Assembly: GCA_015486055.1 (NCBI GenBank)
Contig: WFSJ01000047.1
Span: 1 to 64,000 of the forward strand
DNA from: Acidobacteriota bacterium
GTDB taxonomy: Bacteria > Acidobacteriota > Aminicenantia > S016-38
Length of the DNA stretch: 64,000 bases
Direction: 5' to 3'
The notes beneath the pieces are model-generated. The model made no database searches and was not told where the DNA came from. It saw only the letters and a program-made list of their open reading frames with translations. A program made the position numbers and the translations under genes. Shown here one piece after another: positions 35,535-43,952 of the stretch (the stretch's first letter is position 1; the number at the start of each line of letters is the position of its first letter).

Positions 35535-36464
35535 ATGAATGGAATAGCCCTCTGTGAAGAAAAAATATACACAGTTCTCAGAGATAAGCTTAAAGACCAG
35601 GGAGTAGAACTTAAATTCTTGAGTTCTCCCTCGAAGATTTCAAAATTCGAAGGAGAAGTTCTAATAGTTCAATTTCCTCTTGGTAAGATAAAAAGGGGTG
35701 AGCTTTTCCAGGAACTCGAGAAGCTATGGGAAACAAAAAATCCTTTTACTGTAATCATCAAGGAAAAAAGCATAAGAATAAGGAAAAGGGACCTGAGGGA
35801 GAACGTAATGATTTTCAATATTGATACCCCTCCAGAAGAGATAAACAAGAATATATTGGAAAGGATAAATTCTTCAGAATTTCTTCTCAATAAAGGGCTT
35901 GAGGCTTATGTAGAAAAACATTACAGAAAAGCTTACGAATATTGGATTAGACTCGCCAGAAAAGATTCTGGAGAAACTAAGGTGTTTGAATACCTTAAAA
36001 TAGCGAGGAGGGAATTTAAGGAAACAGGAATAGACACCTCAGAACTTGAACAACTCCTGGAAAATAGAGTAGATCCTTATGAAGCCGGCATCAAAGAATT
36101 TTCAAAGGGAAACTTAAGAGAGTCTATACATCATCTTGAAAAGGTAAAGGAGAAACATCCAAAATTCATTCAGGCAATGGCCCTTCTTGAAAAAGCAAAG
36201 GAAGAGAGTGAATTAGAAGAAGCAGAAGAAGTGCTTGAAGAGATAGAGCTGAAAGGGAGGGGAAAAGAGTTCAAAGGCGTATACGAAAAGATAGAAAATA
36301 TTCCTGTCAAGGAGCTTTCCCCTCAAGAGGCATTCTTGCTCTCTCTAATGAACGGGAAAACTCAATTAGACGAGATAGCTTCAATAATGCCAATGTCTGA
36401 GGAGGATTTCTCAAAAGCAGTAAAAAATCTCTTGAAACAGGGCTACATAAAAAGGAAGGAATAA
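35535..36464 (+). CDS. TPR-like protein with C-terminal winged-helix-like domain
   Basis: 309 aa, cytoplasmic. Middle part has two TPR-like units (LLNKGLEAYVEKHYRKAYEYW and AGIKEFSKGNLRESIHHLEK), a Glu-rich linker, then LSPQEAFLLSLMNGKTQLDE, followed by FSKAVKNLLKQGYIKRK, a winged-helix-like end also found in DUF4388-type signalling proteins. Possibly an adaptor linked to the MglAB or pilus machinery; this is speculation. It lies two bases after glyA and directly before proS. Confidence 0.65.
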   Translation: MNGIALCEEKIYTVLRDKLKDQGVELKFLSSPSKISKFEGEVLIVQFPLGKIKRGELFQELEKLWETKNPFTVIIKEKSIRIRKRDLRENVMIFNIDTPPEEINKNILERINSSEFLLNKGLEAYVEKHYRKAYEYWIRLARKDSGETKVFEYLKIARREFKETGIDTSELEQLLENRVDPYEAGIKEFSKGNLRESIHHLEKVKEKHPKFIQAMALLEKAKEESELEEAEEVLEEIELKGRGKEFKGVYEKIENIPVKELSPQEAFLLSLMNGKTQLDEIASIMPMSEEDFSKAVKNLLKQGYIKRKE

Positions 36465-37907
36465 ATGGAAGAAAAACTGATCAAGGAAATCCCGAAAAAA
36501 TCCGACAATTTGGCCCAGTGGTATATTGAGATTATAAAAAGAGCGGAGCTTGCTGATTACGCTCCTATGAAGGGAATGATGGTCATAAGGCCATCAGGAT
36601 ATGCCATATGGGAAAATATCCAAAGGTTACTTGATAAAAAATTCAAGGAAACAGGACACACCAATGCTTATTTTCCCCTCTTTATTCCCGAAAGTTTACT
36701 TCACAAAGAAGCTGAGCATGTAAAAGGCTTTGCCCCGGAGGTAGCATGGGTAGCCTATGGAGGCTCTGAAAAACTTCAGGAAAAACTCGCTGTGCGTCCA
36801 ACTTCTGAATCGATAATATGTGCTATGTACTCAAAATGGGTTCATTCTTGGAGAGACCTGCCAATTCTAATAAACCAATGGGCAAATGTGGTACGATGGG
36901 AAAAGGTTACAAGACCATTCCTAAGAACAACCGAATTCCTATGGCAGGAAGGGCATACTGTCCATGCTAACTATGAAGACGCCCAGAAAGAAGCCCTGAC
37001 AATTTTAGACATATATAAAGACTTCATAGAAAAGGAACTTGCAATAAAAGTATATACAGGTGAAAAATCCGAAAGGGAAAAATTTGCAGGTGCTCTTCAT
37101 ACTTATACTGTTGAAGCCCTTATGCCGGATGGGAAAGCTCTTCAGGCAGGCACATCTCATAACCTTGGTCAGAATTTTGCCAAGGCCTTTGATATAAAAT
37201 TTGAGGACAGAAACCAAAGCCTCAAATATGCATGGCAGACTTCTTGGGGAGTTTCTACAAGACTTATAGGAGCTTCTATAATGGTTCATGGTGATGATGA
37301 AGGTTTGATAATTCCCCCAAGAGTTGCACCTTATCAGGTAGTAATCGTCCCAATATTTAAGATGAAGGACAGGAGCACAGTAATAGAAGAGGGAGAAAAG
37401 TTATACAATGAGTTGAAAAATTCGTACAGGATAATCTTTGATTCAAGGGAGGAATATACCCCTGGCTGGAAATTCTCGGACTGGGAGATGAGGGGCGTTC
37501 CCCTGAGAATAGAGATAGGCCCAAGGGACATAAAGGAAAATTCCTTAATCCTCGTGAGAAGGGACACAAGGAAAAAAATCAAAATAAAGAGAGAGGCAAT
37601 ACTTGATAAGACATCCCTGCTTCTTAATGAGATTCAGAAGGAGCTTTTTCTGAAGTCAAAAAAGTTCACTGAGGAAAATACGAGATACCCAAAAGATTAC
37701 GAAGAAATGAAGGAGCTCCTCAAGACGAAAAAAGGGTTTGTTGCAGTTCCATGGTGCAATAATGAAGAATGCGAGCTAAAGGTAAAAGAAGAGACGAAAG
37801 CAACCATAAGGTTTTTCCCAATGGAGGAGGAAGATGTGTCAGGGAAAAAATGTGTGGTTTGCGGTAAGCCTGCTCACCGTATTGCTTACTTTGCCCGCTC
37901 CTATTAA
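36465..37907 (+). CDS. proS: Prolyl-tRNA synthetase, type 3 (archaeal/eukaryotic-like)
   Basis: 480 aa class II synthetase. It lacks the editing insertion of the usual bacterial form and has the short type 3 layout: FPLFIPESLLHKEAEHVKGF, LAVRPTSESII, FLRTTEFLWQEGHTVH and a C-terminal zinc-binding domain (WCNNEEC and CVVCG) ending in RSY. SD AAGGAAGG precedes ATG 36465. The last 74 bases also encode the start of the next gene in another frame. Confidence 0.95.
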   Translation: MEEKLIKEIPKKSDNLAQWYIEIIKRAELADYAPMKGMMVIRPSGYAIWENIQRLLDKKFKETGHTNAYFPLFIPESLLHKEAEHVKGFAPEVAWVAYGGSEKLQEKLAVRPTSESIICAMYSKWVHSWRDLPILINQWANVVRWEKVTRPFLRTTEFLWQEGHTVHANYEDAQKEALTILDIYKDFIEKELAIKVYTGEKSEREKFAGALHTYTVEALMPDGKALQAGTSHNLGQNFAKAFDIKFEDRNQSLKYAWQTSWGVSTRLIGASIMVHGDDEGLIIPPRVAPYQVVIVPIFKMKDRSTVIEEGEKLYNELKNSYRIIFDSREEYTPGWKFSDWEMRGVPLRIEIGPRDIKENSLILVRRDTRKKIKIKREAILDKTSLLLNEIQKELFLKSKKFTEENTRYPKDYEEMKELLKTKKGFVAVPWCNNEECELKVKEETKATIRFFPMEEEDVSGKKCVVCGKPAHRIAYFARSY

Positions 37908-38544
37908 GGCCATGAAAAATTATGAGGAACTGAGAAAACTTATGGTCAAAGAGCAGATTATAAAACGCGGGATAAAGGATAAAAATATTATAAAGGCCAT
38001 GCTTAAGATTCCAAGAGAGAAATTCGTCCCCGAAGATAAGCAAAAGGATGCTTATGAGGATTTTCCTCTTGCAATAGGCTTTGGTCAAACCATATCTCAA
38101 CCATACATAGTGGCTTATATGACGGAAAAACTTGAGCTAAAAGGAGGAGATAAGGTTTTAGAGATAGGGACAGGTTCAGGATATCAGACAGCAATTCTTG
38201 CAGAAATGGGATGTGAGGTTTATACAGTAGAAATAATCCCTGAGCTAAGTGAAAGAGCAAAAAAAATCCTCGGGGATTTAGGATACAGGAATCTTCACTT
38301 TAAAATTGGAGATGGATACCAAGGATGGAAAGAACATTCACCCTATGATGAAATAATAGTCACTGCTGCACCTGAGAATGTTCCAGAGCAACTTAAGAAT
38401 CAGATGAAGATAGGGGGGAAATTGGTCTTGCCCGTGGGCAAATATTACCAATACCTTTACAAAATAATAAGAACAGGAATGGAAACTTGGGAATCCGAAA
38501 AATTGGTGGGCGTTAGTTTTGTTCCAATGATAAGGGAAAATTGA
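37834..38544 (+). CDS. pcm: Protein-L-isoaspartate O-methyltransferase, apparently exported
   Basis: 236 aa from ATG 37834. The enzyme part (from residue 27) has VKEQIIKRGIKDKNII, IPREKFVPEDKQ, LAIGFGQTISQPYIVAYM, VLEIGTGSGYQTAILAEMG and IIVTAAPENVPEQL, repairing isoaspartyl residues with SAM. The first 26 residues form a signal peptide (K5, core VWFAVSLLTVLLTL, cleavage at IKA). GGAGG lies six bases before the ATG. This start overlaps proS by 74 bases. A shorter cytoplasmic form from ATG 37912 is the alternative; it has only a weak SD. Confidence 0.85.
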   Translation: MCQGKNVWFAVSLLTVLLTLPAPIKAMKNYEELRKLMVKEQIIKRGIKDKNIIKAMLKIPREKFVPEDKQKDAYEDFPLAIGFGQTISQPYIVAYMTEKLELKGGDKVLEIGTGSGYQTAILAEMGCEVYTVEIIPELSERAKKILGDLGYRNLHFKIGDGYQGWKEHSPYDEIIVTAAPENVPEQLKNQMKIGGKLVLPVGKYYQYLYKIIRTGMETWESEKLVGVSFVPMIREN

Positions 38545-38945
38545 GTTTATTACTTGCTGTCTCCCTATGGGCCACAATAATTTTCCCGTCAGGGAATTAC
38601 ATAACAGCAGAATTAGCCACTACTCCTTCTCAATGGATTAAGGGACTATCCGCGAGAAAAAACATAGAAAAAGATAAGGGAATGCTCTTCATTTTCCCCG
38701 AATCTTCTTATCAAAGCTTCTGGATGAAAGAAATGAATTTTCCCATTGATATCATATGGATAAACAAAAGTTTCAAAATAGTGGGAATAGAAAATAATCT
38801 TCCTCCCTGCAAAAAAAAGTGTGTAACTTATCGTTCACCTCTTCCAGTTAAATATGTTCTTGAAATAAAAGCAGGCCTTGCAAAGAAGGAAAATTTAAAA
38901 AAAGGCGATATTCTTCTTATCTCATTTCCTTCTTCAACTTTATAA
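38541..38945 (+). CDS. DUF192 family exported protein
   Basis: 134 aa. Start TTG overlaps the pcm stop (TTGA). A hydrophobic N-terminus (LLLAVSLWATIIFPSG) may be a signal peptide, followed by the DUF192 core: ATTPSQWIKGLSARKNIEKD, GMLFIFPESSYQSFWMKEM, FPIDIIWINKSFKIVGIE and YVLEIKAGLAKKENLKKGD. Function of DUF192 is unknown. Its end overlaps the convergent mglA by 29 bases. Confidence 0.85.
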   Translation: MSLLLAVSLWATIIFPSGNYITAELATTPSQWIKGLSARKNIEKDKGMLFIFPESSYQSFWMKEMNFPIDIIWINKSFKIVGIENNLPPCKKKCVTYRSPLPVKYVLEIKAGLAKKENLKKGDILLISFPSSTL

Positions 38946-39507
38946 GGACTAATTTCGCAGCTTGTTTAAGAGTTTCCATAACCCCAACACCCCTTATGGC
39001 AATGGATTCAACCACAGGTTCTCCTTTCAAAATCAGTAATTTTTTCATCTCATCTGCTGAAACCACATTGGGAAGATCCCTTTTATTCAGCTGAAGGACA
39101 TACGGCAAGTCGGCAAAGGAATAATCATATTCTCTCAGATTCTCTTGAAGATCTTCTATACTTTCGATATTTGCATCTAACCTTTCGGCCTGAGAATCAG
39201 CTACAAAAACCACCCCGTCCACCCCTCTAAGAATGATCTTCCTGCTTTCAGAATAGAATACCTGACCTGGGACAGTATAAAGTTGGAATCTTATCTTGTA
39301 TCCCTTTATTGTTCCAAGATTAAGCGGAAGAACATCAAAGTAAAGAGTTCTATCCCCTTCTGTATTAAGAGTGATTAGCTCTCCTCTTGTCGTTGGCGAA
39401 GTATGGTCAAATATGTATTTCAAATTGGTGGTTTTCCCACCAAGTCCTGGTCCGTAATAAACTATTTTTGATATGAGTTCCCTCAGCCTTGGATTTAACA
39501 GCGCCAT
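38917..39507 (-). CDS. mglA: MglA-type Ras-like GTPase (cell polarity)
   Basis: 196 aa. P-loop YYGPGLGGKTTNLK, switch/G3 region with YTVPGQVFYSESRK, G4 NKRD (LQLNKRDLP). MglA sets front-rear polarity and directs type IV pili or gliding motors in Myxococcus and relatives. It lies 15 bases after the mglB gene, so GTPase and GAP are co-expressed. Confidence 0.93.
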   Translation of the reverse strand: MALLNPRLRELISKIVYYGPGLGGKTTNLKYIFDHTSPTTRGELITLNTEGDRTLYFDVLPLNLGTIKGYKIRFQLYTVPGQVFYSESRKIILRGVDGVVFVADSQAERLDANIESIEDLQENLREYDYSFADLPYVLQLNKRDLPNVVSADEMKKLLILKGEPVVESIAIRGVGVMETLKQAAKLVLIKLKKEMR

Positions 39508-39522
39508 TTAGACATTCAACTC

Positions 39523-40011
39523 CTATTTGAATAATTTTTCTATATCATCCTCAGATATGTCCTCAAAGGGGCTTTCCTTTTCCCCCATTTTTCTATGTTC
39601 CTTTTCCATCTTAGCCTCAAGTTTTGTAAATACCTTTTCTAATTTTACAGAAGCATTTTTAGCTCTTAATCTAACAAGCCCCAGAGAAGTCCTCTTGTCA
39701 AAAAGAACTGCAAGGATAAATTTCCTTTCTATCAAATTTATGTGCAGATTCTCATTTTGTCCCTCATTGAACATCAGGGCAAATCCCTGTTCTCCAAGTA
39801 GCCGAGCTAACCCTTCTGTAGCTGCTACATTCCCTGCCACAAGGGAACCAAGGGAGGTGGTATCTACCCCATCCATCTCTCCACTAAAGGCTATGGGCTG
39901 CCCATTTTTCTCAACTATCAAGGCAACTCTTGCACCAGTTTCCTCTTTAAGCTCAGAGAGAATTTTTTTTATCTCTTCATATTCTTCCCCATATAAAATG
40001 AGATAACTCAT
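39523..40011 (-). CDS. mglB: Roadblock/LC7 protein, MglB-type GTPase regulator
   Basis: 162 aa. Roadblock fold: LKEETGARVALIVEKNGQPI, then DTTSLGSLVAGNVAATEGLA, FALMFNEGQNENLHINLIER and FILAVLFDKRTSLGLVRLRA. MglB homologues are the GAP of MglA and mark the opposite pole. It precedes mglA and follows porB by 28 bases, all in one direction. Confidence 0.9.
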   Translation of the reverse strand: MSYLILYGEEYEEIKKILSELKEETGARVALIVEKNGQPIAFSGEMDGVDTTSLGSLVAGNVAATEGLARLLGEQGFALMFNEGQNENLHINLIERKFILAVLFDKRTSLGLVRLRAKNASVKLEKVFTKLEAKMEKEHRKMGEKESPFEDISEDDIEKLFK

Positions 40012-40039
40012 ACCAACTCCCTTTAAATTTTAGAACTTT

Positions 40040-40972
40040 CTATAGTTTTGTCAATTTGACCAGCCTTTCCCAATCTTCATTCACTTTTTTCTGGTATTCT
40101 TCTATCATCCAACTGTTTTCCTCTCTGAACATGTGGGCAAACCTTCCCTGAGGCTTAAGCCATTCTTCAACAGGAATTTCCTTCTTGGGATAGTAGTTTA
40201 TCTTATGCTTCCCTCCTTCCACTTCATACAGAGGCCATACCTTCGTATCAACAGCAAGTTTGGCAAGTCTCACGCCATCCTCAGTTTTAGTTTTCCATTC
40301 TGTAGGACATGGGATTAACACATTTATAAAAGCAGGACCATCTATTTCAATCGCCTTTTTTGCCTTAGAGTAAAGGTCCTTCCAGTGGCTAACTGATGCT
40401 TGAGCAGCATAAATGTCATGGGCAGCCATAATCTCGGTAAGGTTTTTCCTCCACTGCAATTTCCCCTTTATTTTCTTTCCTGCTGGTGAAGTAGTAGCAG
40501 AAGCACCGTAAGGGGTAGCTCCTGAACGTTGACCTCCTGTATTAGCATAGGATTGATTGTCATAGCATATATAAACGATATCGTGTCCCCTTTCCATTGC
40601 GCCGGATAAAGCTTGAAGTCCTATATCATAAGTCCCTCCATCTCCACCGAAGGCTATAATTTTTATCTTTTTATCTCCGCCGGGAAGTCTCCCTCTCTTT
40701 TTCAGCGCCTTATATGCAGCCTCAAGTCCTGCAGCTGTCGCAGCAGCGTTTTCAAATGCATTGTGAACCCATGGTGTTTTCCATGCAGTATACGGGAACC
40801 CACTTGAACAAACCTCAAGACATCCTGTTGCATTAGCTACAACAAGAGGGTAATCACTCGCCCTTAGAACCATTTTTAACATTATCGGAACACCGCATCC
40901 AGGACAAAGTCCATGTCCGAATACGAATTTATCTTCCATTGCTGCAAGGTCTCTTAATCTTACTTTTGCCAT
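40040..40972 (-). CDS. porB: Pyruvate:ferredoxin oxidoreductase, beta subunit
   Basis: 310 aa. TPP-binding subunit with the conserved Cys motif GLCPGCGVPIML for a 4Fe-4S cluster, the Mg/TPP motif IAFGGDGGTYDIGLQALSGA and YDNQSYANTGGQRSGATPYG, typical of the pyruvate enzyme. With the alpha, gamma and delta subunits it makes acetyl-CoA, CO2 and reduced ferredoxin, or runs in reverse. SD AGGAGG precedes the ATG. Confidence 0.95.
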   Translation of the reverse strand: MAKVRLRDLAAMEDKFVFGHGLCPGCGVPIMLKMVLRASDYPLVVANATGCLEVCSSGFPYTAWKTPWVHNAFENAAATAAGLEAAYKALKKRGRLPGGDKKIKIIAFGGDGGTYDIGLQALSGAMERGHDIVYICYDNQSYANTGGQRSGATPYGASATTSPAGKKIKGKLQWRKNLTEIMAAHDIYAAQASVSHWKDLYSKAKKAIEIDGPAFINVLIPCPTEWKTKTEDGVRLAKLAVDTKVWPLYEVEGGKHKINYYPKKEIPVEEWLKPQGRFAHMFREENSWMIEEYQKKVNEDWERLVKLTKL

Positions 40973-40982
40973 TTTTTACCTC

Positions 40983-42164
40983 CTATTCTCTAAGATTAAT
41001 GTAAGAGAGCAGTTCTCCTCTTTTCCCTGTAGCCGCAATTTTTTCAAGCCTACTGTAAACCTCTTCGATATGTTTAGGAGCTATATCTCTTCCTCCTAAT
41101 CCGTAAATGTAGTTAACAAGTATAGGCTTTTTATCGGATTCATACAGGGATGATCTTACATCCGTAAACAAAGGCCCGCCAAGAGCTCCGGGACTCATCG
41201 CTCTATCAAGGATGGCCACCGCTTTAAGGTTGGAAAGAGCATCTACTATTTCTCTGGAAGGAAAAGGTCTGTACACCCTCATCTTTACCAAACCTACTTT
41301 TTTGCCTTTATTCCTTAACTCGTCCACAACTATTTTTGTGGTCCCTGCCGTTGAACCGAGAACAACTATAGCTATTTCTGCATCTTCCATTTTATAAAGT
41401 TCGATAAAACCATATTCCCTTCCAAACTCCTTTTTGAATTCCTCCCCTACTTCCTTTATAACTCTCGGAGCATTCTCCATCCCTACCATTTGGCTCCTCT
41501 TGTGTTCAAAATAATAGTCAGTGAAATCTATGGGTCCCACAGTTATTGGATGATCAACATCAAGGGCAGTATACAAAGGATCCCTTTCTCCCACAAAGTT
41601 TTTAACCTTTTCATCCTCTTCAACTACTACATCCTGGAGGGCATGGGAAAGAATGAATCCATCCATTGTTACCATCACGGGAGTGGATACATCCTTATGT
41701 TCCCCTATCCTGAAAGCCTGTATTATATTGTCATAAGCTTCTTGGGAATTTTCAGAATGAATTTGTATCCACCCTGTGTCCCTTCCTGCCATAACATCAG
41801 AGTGATCTCCATGTATATTTATTGGAGCAGAAAGAGATCTGTTAGCTATCCCAGCAACTATCGGAAGCCTGAGGGACGCAGCTATGTAAAGTATTTCAAA
41901 CATAAGTGCAAGCCCCTGAGAAGCTGTTGCAGTAAATACTCTCGCACCACCTGTTGAAGCTCCAACACACATTGACATTGCAGAATGTTCACTCTCTGGG
42001 GTAACAAATTCTGTGGTCATAACCCCATCTGCCACATACTTTGCGATATGCTCAACAATAGAGGTTGAAGGAGTAATTGGATAAGCTGCTACAACATCAG
42101 GGTTAATTTGCTTTACAGCCCAAGCAATAGCTGCATTTCCATTTAATATTTTTATCTCTGACAT
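40983..42164 (-). CDS. porA: Pyruvate:ferredoxin oxidoreductase, alpha subunit
   Basis: 393 aa. Typical segments: GNAAIAWAVKQINPDVVAAY, PITPSTSIVEHIA, FTATASQGLALMFEILYIAA, RSLSAPINIHGDHSDVMAGR, GRDTGWIQIHSENSQEAYD and VAILDRAMSPGALGGPLF. SD GGAGGG precedes ATG 42164. It lies between porD and porB. Confidence 0.96.
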   Translation of the reverse strand: MSEIKILNGNAAIAWAVKQINPDVVAAYPITPSTSIVEHIAKYVADGVMTTEFVTPESEHSAMSMCVGASTGGARVFTATASQGLALMFEILYIAASLRLPIVAGIANRSLSAPINIHGDHSDVMAGRDTGWIQIHSENSQEAYDNIIQAFRIGEHKDVSTPVMVTMDGFILSHALQDVVVEEDEKVKNFVGERDPLYTALDVDHPITVGPIDFTDYYFEHKRSQMVGMENAPRVIKEVGEEFKKEFGREYGFIELYKMEDAEIAIVVLGSTAGTTKIVVDELRNKGKKVGLVKMRVYRPFPSREIVDALSNLKAVAILDRAMSPGALGGPLFTDVRSSLYESDKKPILVNYIYGLGGRDIAPKHIEEVYSRLEKIAATGKRGELLSYINLRE

Positions 42165-42175
42165 TTTTTCCCTCC

Positions 42176-42472
42176 TTAAAGTTCCGTCTCTTCCTTTTCA
42201 AGGACAAGGCTCTTTGGATCAGTAGGACATTCAACTGTGCATATGCCGCAACCCTTACAGTAATCGTAGTTTATCCCCTTCATCTTCCCATCTTCTACTA
42301 TTATAGCATTGTCAGGACAGAAAACCCAACAGAATAGGCAGTGAATGCAGTGTTCTTCATAAAATATCGGCTTAAGTCCCCCTCTGTATGAACCCGTTTT
42401 AACTTCTTGAAAGTTCCCAGGCCATGGATTTATCGCACCGGGAGGAAGATCCTTCCATCCTATCTTTTTCAT
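42176..42472 (-). CDS. porD: Pyruvate:ferredoxin oxidoreductase, delta (ferredoxin-like) subunit
   Basis: 98 aa. Two 4Fe-4S sites: CIHCLFCWVFCP and CKGCGICTVECP. It passes electrons from the TPP/Fe-S site to soluble ferredoxin. Its ATG overlaps the porG stop (ATGA) and AAAGGAGG lies in the porG end. Confidence 0.95.
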   Translation of the reverse strand: MKKIGWKDLPPGAINPWPGNFQEVKTGSYRGGLKPIFYEEHCIHCLFCWVFCPDNAIIVEDGKMKGINYDYCKGCGICTVECPTDPKSLVLEKEETEL

Positions 42473-43041
42473 AATCCTTTCACCTCCTTTACAGCTCTCT
42501 CAATTGTCTTAAGATTTGCCCCCACAATCGATTCTTTAAACCTCTCAGAGAGGAGTTTTCTAATTAATTCCCGGAACCTTTCGATTGTTAAGCTCTTCGA
42601 GGTCTGAAAAAATGCTGCAAGCATTGGGATATTAGGAATTGCCCTTCCTATTTCTTCAAGAGCTATTGTAGTAGCATCCACTGAAAATATCTTACCCGAG
42701 GAAATACCTAATTTGTCCTTTATCCTTGCAGGTTCAAAAGTGGCATTAAAAAGGAAATAGGTGTTATCATCTGTTCCTGCTGTAAGATTAACTTGGCCTA
42801 TTAGTGTTGGATCCGTCACAATCACCATGTCAGGCTTTTCTACCTCGCTATGGATTCGTATCTCCCTGTCTGAAATCCTGGTGTAAGCCTCAATGGGCGC
42901 TCCTCTCTTTTCCGCACCAAAGTGTGGGAAAGCTTGAACATGCTTTCCCTCCTTTGCCATGACTTCGGCAAGTAACTGGGAGGCTGTTACAACCCCTTGA
43001 CCAGCCCTACCGTGCCAGCGAACTTCAATCATTCCATACAT
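42469..43041 (-). CDS. porG: Pyruvate:ferredoxin oxidoreductase, gamma subunit
   Basis: 190 aa. EVRWHGRAGQGVVTASQLLA, QAFPHFGAEKRGAPIEAYTR and IRIHSEVEKPDMVIV are the gamma-domain signature. GAGGTG precedes ATG 43041. It begins 12 bases after recR, so the por genes appear to extend the dnaX-recR transcript. Confidence 0.95.
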   Translation of the reverse strand: MYGMIEVRWHGRAGQGVVTASQLLAEVMAKEGKHVQAFPHFGAEKRGAPIEAYTRISDREIRIHSEVEKPDMVIVTDPTLIGQVNLTAGTDDNTYFLFNATFEPARIKDKLGISSGKIFSVDATTIALEEIGRAIPNIPMLAAFFQTSKSLTIERFRELIRKLLSERFKESIVGANLKTIERAVKEVKGL

Positions 43042-43053
43042 CAGTGCACCTCT

Positions 43054-43656
43054 TTATTTAATTTTTTTTCGCGCCTTAATTGCTTCTCCTATTGTCACAA
43101 AATCAGTATACTCCAAACTTCCTCCAATTGGCAACCCTATTCCAATTCTGGATATTTCTACATTGTATGGGGAAAGAAAACTCATTAGGTAATGGGTAGT
43201 TATTTCACCTTCGTGGTCAGGATTTAAAGCGATTATTACTTCTTTAATTCTTTCCCTCTTTATTCTTTTTCCTATATCCGAAATGTTAAGGTCCTCTGCT
43301 CCTGTTCCCTCAATGGCAGAGAGAACTCCTCCAAGAACATGATATTTTCCTTTATAGACTCCAGCACTTTCAATGGCTGCAACATCTATTGGTCTTTCAA
43401 CAATGCATAGCTTTGTAGAGTCCCTTTCAGAGGAAGTGCATATATCACAAGGCTCTCTTTCAGAAAGATTATGACATATAGAGCAAACTTTTGTCTTAGC
43501 TTTGGCTTTAATAAAAGCATTTGAGATTTCTCTTACTTTCTCTTCTTCCATTGAAACAACATGAAAAGCTATTCTCTGGGCAGTTTTTCTCCCTATGCCC
43601 GGTATTTGGCTAAGAAGAGAAATTAATTTCTCCAAAGAACTGGGATATCTATACAT
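43054..43656 (-). CDS. recR: Recombination protein RecR
   Basis: 200 aa. HhH region LLSQIPGIGRKTAQRIAFHV, Cys4 zinc finger CSICHNLSEREPCDIC, Toprim domain (CIVERPIDVAAIESAGVYKG, ALNPDHEGEITTHYL) and a C-terminal IGIGLPIGGSLEYTD. It works with RecF/RecO at ssDNA gaps. ATG 43656 is chosen; a longer frame to 43734 runs into ybaB and has no family match. Confidence 0.96.
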   Translation of the reverse strand: MYRYPSSLEKLISLLSQIPGIGRKTAQRIAFHVVSMEEEKVREISNAFIKAKAKTKVCSICHNLSEREPCDICTSSERDSTKLCIVERPIDVAAIESAGVYKGKYHVLGGVLSAIEGTGAEDLNISDIGKRIKRERIKEVIIALNPDHEGEITTHYLMSFLSPYNVEISRIGIGLPIGGSLEYTDFVTIGEAIKARKKIK

Positions 43657-43660
43657 TATC

Positions 43661-43951
43661 TCAGAATAATCCCGGCGGAAGGCCAAGGGAAGAAACAAGT
43701 TTGCTGCTTTCCTCTTCAACTTTTGAAGATGCATCTTGAAAGGCTGCTAATATCAGGTCACGAAGCATTTCAATATCATTCTCCTGAAAGATTTCCTCGC
43801 TTATTTTTATGTCCACGACATTCTTTTTACCGTCCATCTCAATTACTACCATTCCTCCACCTGCACTTCCCTCCACTTTAATTTCCTCAAGTTTCTTCTG
43901 AATATCATCCTGCATTCTTCTCGCTTCCCTCATAAGTTTGTTTATATCCAT
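43661..43951 (-). CDS. ybaB: YbaB/EbfC nucleoid-associated protein
   Basis: 96 aa DNA-binding protein between dnaX and recR. Typical pattern: NKLMREARRMQDDIQKKLEE, GGGMVVIEMDGKKNVVDIKI and MLRDLILAAFQDASSKVEEE. One base separates it from the dnaX stop. Confidence 0.95.
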   Translation of the reverse strand: MDINKLMREARRMQDDIQKKLEEIKVEGSAGGGMVVIEMDGKKNVVDIKISEEIFQENDIEMLRDLILAAFQDASSKVEEESSKLVSSLGLPPGLF

Positions 43952-43952
43952 A

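Noticed and set aside
43657..43734. Longer start for recR
   Set aside because: The added residues overlap ybaB and do not match RecR.
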